Assembly (NCBI RefSeq): GCF_003443655.1
Contig: NZ_CP031941.1
Span: 2,912,501-2,976,500, forward strand
From: Nostoc sphaeroides
GTDB lineage: Bacteria > Cyanobacteriota > Cyanobacteriia > Cyanobacteriales > Nostocaceae
DNA length: 64,000 nucleotides
Direction: 5' to 3'
This document shows, piece by piece, positions 34,067 to 42,400 of the stretch. Within the stretch, counting starts at the first letter, position 1. Each line of letters starts with the position of its first letter. The translations under genes were made by a program, and so were the position numbers. A model generated the notes under the pieces. It was not told the origin of the DNA and did no database searches. It saw only the letters and a program-made list of their open reading frames with translations.

Positions 34067-35299
34067 GTATTTGAGGCAAAACTTGAAGGACAAAACGAGC
34101 AGTATCGAGCGCTTGATGAAGCGATTCGTACTGCTCGTTTTGTGCGTAATAGCTGCCTGAGATACTGGATGGACAATAAGGGCATTGGACGCTATGACCT
34201 AAATAAATTTTGCGCTGTACTTGCAGCCAGTATTGAGTTTCCTTGGGTTGACAAGCTGAACTCAATGGCAAGACAAGCCAGTGCTGAAAGGGCGTGGTCT
34301 GCAATCGCTCGGTTCTTTGATAACTGCAAAAAAGGTAAACCAGGGAAAAAGGGATTTCCAAAGTTTAAGAAAGAACAAACGCATGGTTCTGTTGAGTACA
34401 AAACCTGTGGATGGAAACTTTCTGATGACCGCAGGTATATCACTTTCTCGGATGGATTTAAGGCAGGAACCTTTAAACTCTGGGGAACTCGTGACCTGCA
34501 TTTCTACCAGCTTAAACAGTTTAAAAGGGTGCGGGTTGTACGTCGTGCAGATGGCTATTATTGCCAATTTTGCATTGACCAAGAGCGAGTTGAAAGACGA
34601 GAACCAACAGGAAAAACTATTGGTATTGATGTTGGACTGAACCATTTCTACACCGATAGTAACGGAGAGACAGTCCCCAATCCTAGACATCTTCGCAAGA
34701 GTGAGAAGTCTTTGAGGCGGTTGCAACGCCGGATGTCTAAGACTAAAAAAGGTTCTCAAAACAGAATTAAGTTTAGAAATAAACTTGCACGGAAACACCT
34801 CAAAGTAAGTCGCCAGCGTAAAGACTTTGCCGTTAAGACAGCAAGGTGCGTGGTGAGGTCTAACGACCTTGTAGCGTATGAAGATTTGATGGTGCGGAAT
34901 ATGGTGAAAAATCACCCCTTGGCTAAGTCTATTAGTGATGCTTCGTGGTCGTTGTTTCGTGATTGGGTTGAGTATTTCGGTAAGGTGTTTGGTGTGGTCA
35001 CGGTTGCCGTTCCACCTCACTACACCAGTCAGAATTGCTCTAACTGTGGCGAGGTTGTCAAAAAGACGTTCTTAACCAGAACTCATGTTTGTCCTCATTG
35101 TGGGCATACCCAAGACAGGGATTGGAACGCAGCGCGGAACATATTAGAAAAAGGATTGAGTACGGCGGGTCACGTCGGAACTAACGCCTCTGGAGAGACT
35201 GACCAATACTTGAGTGAGGAAACTCCTTCAAGCAAGTCAACTCGTGGAAAGAGGAAACCCAGAGAGCGATCTTTGGAATCCCCACCCTCAACGAAGTAG
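34061..35299 (+). CDS. tnpB: TnpB RNA-guided nuclease, solo IS200/IS605-type element 2
   Basis: 412 aa. RuvC residues are at GIDVGLNHF (Asp190), AYEDL (Glu274) and DRDWNAARNI (352-354); zinc-finger CSNCG and CPHCG precede the last motif. All are intact. The start MIVFEAKLEG matches the first copy's MLVFEAKLEG. The C-terminus is 21 residues longer than copy 1 because no stop appears before the right-end hairpin; the frame reads through it and stops in TAG at 35297. No tnpA nearby. Cleaves DNA next to a target motif using an RNA from the element's right end (family knowledge). Confidence 0.92.
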   Translation: MIVFEAKLEGQNEQYRALDEAIRTARFVRNSCLRYWMDNKGIGRYDLNKFCAVLAASIEFPWVDKLNSMARQASAERAWSAIARFFDNCKKGKPGKKGFPKFKKEQTHGSVEYKTCGWKLSDDRRYITFSDGFKAGTFKLWGTRDLHFYQLKQFKRVRVVRRADGYYCQFCIDQERVERREPTGKTIGIDVGLNHFYTDSNGETVPNPRHLRKSEKSLRRLQRRMSKTKKGSQNRIKFRNKLARKHLKVSRQRKDFAVKTARCVVRSNDLVAYEDLMVRNMVKNHPLAKSISDASWSLFRDWVEYFGKVFGVVTVAVPPHYTSQNCSNCGEVVKKTFLTRTHVCPHCGHTQDRDWNAARNILEKGLSTAGHVGTNASGETDQYLSEETPSSKSTRGKRKPRERSLESPPSTK

Positions 35300-35316
35300 G
35301 GTGGGGAGGATGTCAA
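35200..35316 (+). ncRNA. Putative omega RNA / right end of TnpB element 2
   Basis: Overlaps the 3' end of tnpB2. It ends GGAATCCCC - hairpin - GGGGAGGATGTCAA at 35316. Stem CCCCACCCT / AGGGTGGGG (9 bp) replaces the CCCCG(T)CACT stem of copy 1, while the flanks are identical, so the hairpin is kept by covariation. The predicted guide is the DNA from 35317 on (TTAGCAAGCTTGAAGGTAGG). Confidence 0.6.
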
Positions 35317-35343
35317 TTAGCAAGCTTGAAGGTAGGGATAAGG

Positions 35344-36408
35344 TTAACGCCGCAAAAGAACTTCCCAAGTAGAACCACCAACTACACCGTCAGCTTCTAA
35401 ACCATAGCGCTTTTGTGCAGCTTTCACAGCAGCTTCGGTTGTCTCGCCAAAGTCTCCATCAACATCGCCTTTCAATAAACCAAGCTTTTTCAGTTGTTGT
35501 TGCAACTTAACAACTTCAGAACCACGTAATCCTCTACGCAAAATTGGCAATCCTTCTGAGGTGTATTGAATACCAGGGGTTCGCTTAGTAGTTGTGTTTG
35601 GCTGAGTTCGAGTAGTTTGCCGAGTGCGTGTAGTTGACTGAGTTCGAGTAGTTGATGTAGTCCGATTCGGCATTTTCTGTGTGCTTGAAGTTGTAGTTCT
35701 TCTTGGGGTAGCAGGTCTTGGTTCAGGGCTGTTCGGAACTTTTCTTACAGCTTGTCTTGGGGTAGCAGGTCTTGGTTCAGGGCTAGTCGCAACTTGTGTT
35801 ACAGCTTGTCTTGGGGTAGTAGGTCTTGGTTCGGGGTTAGTCGGAACTTGTGTTACAGCTTGTCTTGGAGGGTTGGAATTTATAACCTTGGTGACATTGC
35901 TAGCCTGGGTTGGAACAGGAAAATTAGTAGCTGAGTTAAATCTTGGCTGGGATGAAGGGATGGTTGATGCTGCTACTGGTTGATTAGGGAAAAGTCGTTG
36001 CCAAGTGCTAGCATCCACAATGCCATCTGGATTCAAACCAGCAGCTTGTTTAAACCGGGAAACAGCATTGGCTGTATTCTCACTATATGTACCATCTACA
36101 GCACCAGAATAAAAACCCAAAAGTTTTAGAGCTGCCTGGAGTTCAGATACGCGTTCGCCTTGACTACCAACTTTGAGGATAGGGCGGTTAATGCTATTTC
36201 CAGGATTTACTTGGGCAATTTTTGGTGGCGCTGCTATTGATACTACAGCCGTTGAGGCAATCAAAAGAGGCGTAGTGGAGAACAAGAGTATTTCAATGGC
36301 TGAGAAAGATTTAGACCTCTTTGGCCGTTTTTCCATTCTACAGCGATTTACAGTTGGGTCTAGTAATTTTAAGTAACTCAAAATACTTGCTGTCAGGCTG
36401 CTTTGCAT
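35344..36408 (-). CDS. Exported protein with two peptidoglycan-binding (PG_binding_1) domains
   Basis: 354 aa; an internal ATG at 36336 (MEKRPKRSKSF) could be the true start. After a basic N-terminus comes a membrane/signal segment (IEILLFSTTPLLIASTAVV), the first PG-binding domain (VGSQGERVSELQAALKLLGF .. DGIVDASTWQRLFP, about 75-145), a Pro/Thr/Arg-rich linker with three near-identical 18-residue repeats (PRQAVTQVPTNPEPRPTT) and an RTQSTTRTRQTTRTQ tract, then the second domain (RGSEVVKLQQQLKKLGLLKG .. DGVVGGSTWEVLLRR). No hydrolase domain is present, so it probably anchors to or senses the cell wall in the periplasm. The linker repeats are 54-bp DNA repeats at about 35700-35870. Confidence 0.88.
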   Translation of the reverse strand: MQSSLTASILSYLKLLDPTVNRCRMEKRPKRSKSFSAIEILLFSTTPLLIASTAVVSIAAPPKIAQVNPGNSINRPILKVGSQGERVSELQAALKLLGFYSGAVDGTYSENTANAVSRFKQAAGLNPDGIVDASTWQRLFPNQPVAASTIPSSQPRFNSATNFPVPTQASNVTKVINSNPPRQAVTQVPTNPEPRPTTPRQAVTQVATSPEPRPATPRQAVRKVPNSPEPRPATPRRTTTSSTQKMPNRTTSTTRTQSTTRTRQTTRTQPNTTTKRTPGIQYTSEGLPILRRGLRGSEVVKLQQQLKKLGLLKGDVDGDFGETTEAAVKAAQKRYGLEADGVVGGSTWEVLLRR

Positions 36409-36497
36409 GGAATTTACTCCCAGAATATTCTCATGCTAATAGTACAGCCGCTTGGTCTAAAAAACAGCTGCTGCATTTTACGAATCTACATTTTCAG

Positions 36498-37769
36498 TTA
36501 TGCGATCGCACCATTAATTGCTTCTTCTTGACCAACTAAAGACAAGTAAGGCTCTTTTAAATACTTACAAGCTGCTGCGATGGCATCCTTGGCACTCACC
36601 GCCGCAATCAATTCTTGGAACTTGGTGTCAAAATCAATTCCTAAGCCCAAAATTTCATACCAGCCGTATATCTGAGCAATTTGCCCGTTCGTTTGTTTAC
36701 CCAAAGCGTACTGCCCCAAAATCTTATTTTTAGCAGCCTGGAGTGCGCTATCAGATACTTCGGTGGTACATAACAAATCTACTTCAGTACGCAGTCCTTC
36801 TAGGGCAATGCTGGTATTCTCTGGTGCTGTACCCATGTAAACCACAAACGAGGCTGGAAATAGCCTTGTGGAGTAAAAGGCGGATACTTCGTAAGCTAAA
36901 CCGCGCTTTTCCCGCAATTCGACAAACAAGCGGCTAGAAAGCCCATTTCCCAAGTAGGTACACAGTAACTTCAGGGCGGCGTAGTCAACAGAATTAACCG
37001 ATGTTCCCAAATAACCAAGCATCACGATTGATTGTTGTGTCTGTACTGGCTTCAGCCTTACCTGTGGTTCCACCTTAATCTCAGGTAAATTTAGTATTGG
37101 TAGTGCTTGGGCTGGCGCTTGCCAATCAGCAAAAACTTCTTCTACCAACGCGGCTGCATCTGTGGGTGTGACTCTACCTGCAATACTAATTACTACATTA
37201 TCTGGACGAAAATAAGTTTGGTGATAATCCACTAAATCCGCACGGGTTAAGCGGCTCATAGTGGTTTCATCTCCCAGCACTGACATAGCATAAGGATGAT
37301 TTTGGTACATTACCTGCCGCATTTGTTCAAAGGCGACATTGAACGGTTGCTCTTTTTGGGAACGAATATCTTGGAGTGCTAAACGCCGTTCTAGTTCCAC
37401 TTGAGTTTCGGGAAAAGTAGGCGATCGCAAAATCTGCCCTGCTAATGTTAAAATTTCTCCAAAATCGGATGTTACCGTCTTGAAAGATAGCAAAAAATAA
37501 TCAGTGCCAGCATCTGCACTTAAACTCGCTCCTACAGACTCGACTTTTTCTGCAATTTCCAAACTAGAAAGACCATCGCATCCCTTTGTCATCACTGCTG
37601 ATAGCAAATGTGCCAACCCTGCTTGCTCCCGGTTTTCATTACAACTGCCAGCACGCACAAAAATTCGCGCCGCAATAATGTCCGCAGCAGAATTTTCTGC
37701 CACCAGCACGACAATGCCATTATTCAATACGGTACGATGGATAGGCGATTTTTGCAGCAAGGTTGTCAT
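36498..37769 (-). CDS. M16-family peptidase, catalytically inactive partner
   Basis: 423 aa with the two-fold insulinase/processing-peptidase architecture. The zinc motif HxxEH is replaced (AGLAHLLSAVMTKG), so this subunit cannot hydrolyse peptides. The C-terminal half keeps REKRGLAYEVSAFYS, the R/Y pair that helps to bind substrate in trans. It follows the active M16 gene (37850-39115) on the same strand, 80 bp away, so the two probably form a heterodimer like mitochondrial MPP alpha/beta. The loss of the motif is normal for the partner and is not decay. Confidence 0.9.
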   Translation of the reverse strand: MTTLLQKSPIHRTVLNNGIVVLVAENSAADIIAARIFVRAGSCNENREQAGLAHLLSAVMTKGCDGLSSLEIAEKVESVGASLSADAGTDYFLLSFKTVTSDFGEILTLAGQILRSPTFPETQVELERRLALQDIRSQKEQPFNVAFEQMRQVMYQNHPYAMSVLGDETTMSRLTRADLVDYHQTYFRPDNVVISIAGRVTPTDAAALVEEVFADWQAPAQALPILNLPEIKVEPQVRLKPVQTQQSIVMLGYLGTSVNSVDYAALKLLCTYLGNGLSSRLFVELREKRGLAYEVSAFYSTRLFPASFVVYMGTAPENTSIALEGLRTEVDLLCTTEVSDSALQAAKNKILGQYALGKQTNGQIAQIYGWYEILGLGIDFDTKFQELIAAVSAKDAIAAACKYLKEPYLSLVGQEEAINGAIA

Positions 37770-37849
37770 TTATCTTTTGTCCTTTGTCATTTGTCCTTTG
37801 TCATTGGTCATTTGTCTTTTGCTAATGACTAATGACTAATAACTAATGA
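37770..37849. repeat. Inverted STRR heptamers between the two M16 genes
   Basis: GTCCTTTGTCATTTG-type units followed by CTAATGACTAATGAC units fill the gap between the operon genes. Confidence 0.8.
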
Positions 37850-39115
37850 CTAACACGGTTTAAGTACAGTAACCGCATAATTCTCTGGGGAAAGATACTC
37901 TTTAGCTAATTTTTGCAGTTCTTTGGCATCAAAAGACTGAATCTGCTGGGGATATGTCACAGCTAATTCAGCTTGGGCGATGGTATTGTAATACCCATAA
38001 AGCCCTGTAAGCTGATTTGGCGTTTCGGTAGAAAACGCATACTCATTACATAGCAGTCTGCGTGTACGAGCAAGTTCCTGTTCACTAATTCCTGTAGTCT
38101 GCAAATCATCCAAATAAGCGCAAATTAAGGACTCAACTTCCTCCAGATTTTCTGGTTCCAACCAGGCAGTAATTGTAAATAAACTCGATTCCCGTTGTAG
38201 AGAAAAACTACTGTAAATTCCCTGTACCAATTGCAAGTCTTCTCGTAAATCACGCACTAAACGCGAAGTTCGCCCTTCTGCCAATAACACTGACAACAAA
38301 TCTAAACCATAGCCGGCGCGAATTTCTTCTACTCCAGGAACCAGCCACGCCATCAATAATCGCGCTTGTTCTATGCGTGGTAAATACAGTTCTTGACGAT
38401 GAATACCTGTTATTACTGGCTTCGCCACTTTCTCAAACTGCGGACAATTCGAGCGTTCGGCAAAATCAGTAAATGAATGATTTACCATTTCCCAAGCTGG
38501 TTGCTGGGCTATACCTCCTGCAATTACCACCGTCATGTTTTCCGGTTGATAGTGAGTGCGGTGAAAACAGCGCATTGCTTCTGGCGATTGCTGCATCAGT
38601 TCTTGCTCAGTACCCAACACCGAACGTCCGTAAGGATGATGCGGATAGATGCTTTGAATCAGCGCTTGAAAGCCTATCCAGTCAGAATCGTCCTGACAAG
38701 AACGAATTTCTTCTAGCACCACGTCTCGTTCGCGGCTAAATTCATCTTCTGGAATTGCCGCATTCAGCAGTAGCTCTCCCAAGTAGGGCAGAGTATCTTT
38801 TAAATAAGGGGCAGCTGTGGTGAGAGAATAATGAGCATAATCATAGCTTGTCGCCGCATTACTCACGCCACCCCGGTTTTCAACTTTAGAATCGAACATT
38901 CCAGGGGGTAGCGTCGCCGTACCTTTAAAAATCATGTGTTCTAAAAAGTGCGCCATGCCAAACCACGGTTCTGGCTCTAGGCTTGCTCCAGCACGTACCC
39001 AAACATCCGCCACAACTACAGGAGTAGTGGGAATCTCTTGATGAATAAAAGTTAAACCACTGTCTAGTCGGAAGACCGAGGCTGGAAATACTGTATTAGT
39101 TAGTTTTTGTGACAA
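37850..39115 (-). CDS. M16-family zinc metallopeptidase, active subunit
   Basis: 421 aa. The inverted zinc motif HFLEH is at residues 56-60 (MAHFLEHMIFKGT), with the third ligand glutamate in RDVVLEEIRSCQDDSD. Two homologous halves are visible; the C-terminal half has LREDLQLVQGIYSSFSLQ. Cyanobacterial M16 pairs like this probably degrade short peptides or process preproteins; the substrate is unknown. First gene of the pair; a 137-bp mobile repeat lies upstream at 39247-39383. Confidence 0.92.
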   Translation of the reverse strand: MSQKLTNTVFPASVFRLDSGLTFIHQEIPTTPVVVADVWVRAGASLEPEPWFGMAHFLEHMIFKGTATLPPGMFDSKVENRGGVSNAATSYDYAHYSLTTAAPYLKDTLPYLGELLLNAAIPEDEFSRERDVVLEEIRSCQDDSDWIGFQALIQSIYPHHPYGRSVLGTEQELMQQSPEAMRCFHRTHYQPENMTVVIAGGIAQQPAWEMVNHSFTDFAERSNCPQFEKVAKPVITGIHRQELYLPRIEQARLLMAWLVPGVEEIRAGYGLDLLSVLLAEGRTSRLVRDLREDLQLVQGIYSSFSLQRESSLFTITAWLEPENLEEVESLICAYLDDLQTTGISEQELARTRRLLCNEYAFSTETPNQLTGLYGYYNTIAQAELAVTYPQQIQSFDAKELQKLAKEYLSPENYAVTVLKPC

Positions 39116-39246
39116 TTTTCTGTAGCTTTAACCACAATTTCAGATAATTTTGTCATCTTAACTCTGAACGATACCTAATTTAGAATCAAGTTATACAGAT
39201 TTAGTAGAATTATGCTATTCCTGTCCTCCAGATTACCGAAAAATTA

Positions 39247-39383
39247 TAGGACTTACGCAAAATATCTCTCAAACTCTCATTTCTCTGTGCCCGGTTATTG
39301 AGCGTTCGCGTAGTGTCTCCAAGAGTTGTCGAAATACTGCGCCTGGAGCGGTTCGTTATTCCGTAACTCATGCGTAAGTCCTA
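39247..39383. mobile_element. MITE-like element with AGGACTTACGCA ends (family B), copy 2
   Basis: Inverted ends TAGGACTTACGCA (39247-39259) and TGCGTAAGTCCTA (39371-39383), 137 bp long. AATTA flanks both sides (39242-39246, 39384-39388). The interior differs from copy 1 and includes a G+C-rich repeat scrap (GCGTTCGCGTAGTGTCTCC). Confidence 0.7.
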
Positions 39384-39424
39384 AATTAGAAGCGTTATGC
39401 ATTGAGAGAAAAATCGCAAATTAG

Positions 39425-42400
39425 TTAAAATACTGGAATCTCAATGACAAATTCTGTTCCTTCGCCAAGCACAGAATTGCAACTCAACCGCCCATTGTGG
39501 GTTTCCTCGACAATTTGACGAGCGATCGCTAATCCTAATCCTGTTCCCTTCCCAACCTCTTTTGTTGTAAATAGGTGGTCAAATATCCGCGATCTAATCT
39601 CCTCTGGTATTCCCTGACCGTTATCTTTGATACGAATTAACACCATGTTTTGCTCACTGGATACTTCGGTGTGAATTAATATTTGCTGACGTTCAGCTTC
39701 CACTTCGGCAAAAGAAAGCCCCTCGCCGGATGTATCTAAGGCATCAATTGCGTTAGCAAGGATGTTCATAAATACTTGATTTAGCTGTCCTAAAAAGCAC
39801 TTAACTGGTGGTAATTTTCCATATTCGGTGATGACTTCAATTGCTGGACGTTTTTCGTTAGCTTTGAGGCGATACTTCAAAATCAACAGGGTACTCTCAA
39901 TCCCTTCATGGAGGTTACAAGCAACTTTTTCGGTTGTATCGGCTCTGGAGAAGGTGCGAAGGCTGGTACTAATGTCTTCAATCCGGTCGCTTGCCACCTT
40001 CATCGAGTCTACTAGCTTTGGTAAGTCTTCAGTCAGGAATTCTAGATCAATTTCTTCGCCATGCTCAATGACTGCGATCGCCGGATTGGGATAATGTTGT
40101 TGATAGCATTGGATATGAGCAAGTAAGTCTTGAGTATACTCTTTGGCATTGTTAAGGCTGCCTTTGAGAAATCCAATCGGATTATTAATTTCATGTGCCA
40201 CCCCAGCAACTAAATTGCCCAAGGTTGCCATTTTTTCATTTTGCACCATTTGTAGTTGGGTATGCTCAAGTTTTTGTAGCGATCGCTCTAGTTGATGGGC
40301 ATAATTTTGAGATTCTTGATAAAGACGAGCATTTTCTAGAGAGATGGCGGCTTGAGCGCATAGCAGTTGGATAACTTCTAGGCGATCGCTCGTAAATGCG
40401 CCAATCGTCAACTTATTTTCCAGATATAATAACCCGATTAATTGGCCATGACGCAAAATCGGCGTACACAACACACTTTTGGGTTGTTGCTGCATCAAAT
40501 ATTGGTCAGTAATAAAATCGTTTTTTACTGTTGCATCATCAAGCACCACAGTTTTTAAGCTGTGTTTGACATAGTTTACCAATGCGATCGGAATGTTTTG
40601 GCTGCTTGACAATGGTACAGATACTAGAGTCACCCCTTCATTGATGGTGGCTACAGCTTTAACCACTAAGTTGCCCTGTTCGAGTACAAGTAGGGCAGCT
40701 TTTTTCGCTCCAGCATTTTCCATCACCACTTGCAAGAGGGTAGTGAGCAATTGCTCTAATTGAATTTCACTGGAGAGAGCTTGTGAGACTTTAAAGATGG
40801 TGGCAAAATCGAGGGCTTGAGAAATACTGCTGCTAGAAAGGTTTGTGTGGATGGTTTGATGTGGGAATGATGATCCATCGACGGTTGAACTCAGTTGAAA
40901 GTGATTAAGTTGCGCTTGTAAGATGGGAGCAAGAAGTTGAGGATAGTGTTTTTCTAAGTTGTCAGTTTTGGCTTTAGCGCCCCAACGGGCATAGCAGTAA
41001 TAAGCTTCTTGCATATAAGCCTGAGCGATTTTTTCTTTGCCCCAGTCGAGGTAGAACTTGGCAGCTAGTTCATTGCTCAACGCTTCTTCTTGGATATATT
41101 GGTTTTCTTTCGCTAGAGTTATGGCGCGATCGTACAATTCTATTGCTGCTATTTTTTCGCCTAAAACCCGATGGCGTTCTGCTTCCACCAAATCAAATTT
41201 GTGCTGAAAATTCATCGGTGCAAAATTGGCTCGAAACTGCAATTTTTCCTGATTTTCGCCAACCTTTAAGAGTAATTGTTCTTGTTGAGATGGTTCAGCC
41301 GTTGGATAGACAGCCAGCCGAGACAAAGAATCGTAATAGTAGAAAACAGGCACAGATAGCATTCCTGCGCCACCGTTGAGGTATTGCTCTCCCTGATTTC
41401 CATTTTCAACTGCCGCCGGAAAATTCTCAAACAAATAACTGAGTATTAACTTACTTAAGAAAAATACATGGAGTGTTAATTCGTCATTTTCTTTAATGAG
41501 CGCAGATAATAGTTGTTCATCTTGATAATATTCACCAATGAAGCACTCTGAATTATCGCTAGATTCGGTTAAATTGTTAATGCTTTGACAGATTATATTC
41601 GACCAATTTAATAAACGCTGATTTTGAGCGAAATTAGACTCGTAGGCTTTGATATCTGCTAAGAGAATTTCCAAAACTTCTGTGCCACTTAAATAGACAT
41701 AGAATAACTTGAAAATCATCGATGCTAGCACATGAAAAAAATCGCCTGTTTCTAATCCAAGACTATGGGATTCCTGTAATAAACTAATTGAGGTGCGAAT
41801 ATGTTGTTGATTAAATTGATTTAATGCACCCACCTTAAATATAGTCATACTTTGAACAGATTTTGCTTGAAATCTATCCACAAGCATTAAAGCTAGTTTG
41901 CCAAATTCTGAGCCTGACTCCAGTTGGTTACAAGTATTAAGTACAATTCCAAAATCTGCATACCCTGGTGCAGAAAGTGGTGCATTGCCGTATTTAAGAG
42001 ATACATTCACCTCTTCGCAGGCAATAATTGGGAACAGATAAGGCGCAGCCTGATGGATGGCGGGAGCAATGCTAGCCATAATCCGCAAAGCAACCAAAGC
42101 TTTGGGATCATTCATCAATGGCAAATCAACTAAGCCTTGAATACTTCTGCCTGCTAAGATGGAGAGCGTGTTTACTACAGATTGCTGAATATCTTGAGGT
42201 GTTACTGATTCAGGTAATGTTACCCCAAGTTGAGCCAGAAGTTCACGCCCAATTGCGATCGCTTTAAATGATTGATTCCGCACCTGATCGGCTTGGAGTT
42301 GAACTTCATAAACTTTGACTCTATCCAGTAAGGTGGTTGTTTGTTCGATGACGGACTGGATAAGAGATTCCATCTGCTCAAATTCATTATTGAGAAAAGC

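Noticed and set aside
36498..37769. M16 gene without HxxEH seen as a decayed pseudogene
   Set aside because: Full-length frame, intact R/Y region and pairing with an active M16 gene fit the normal inactive partner.
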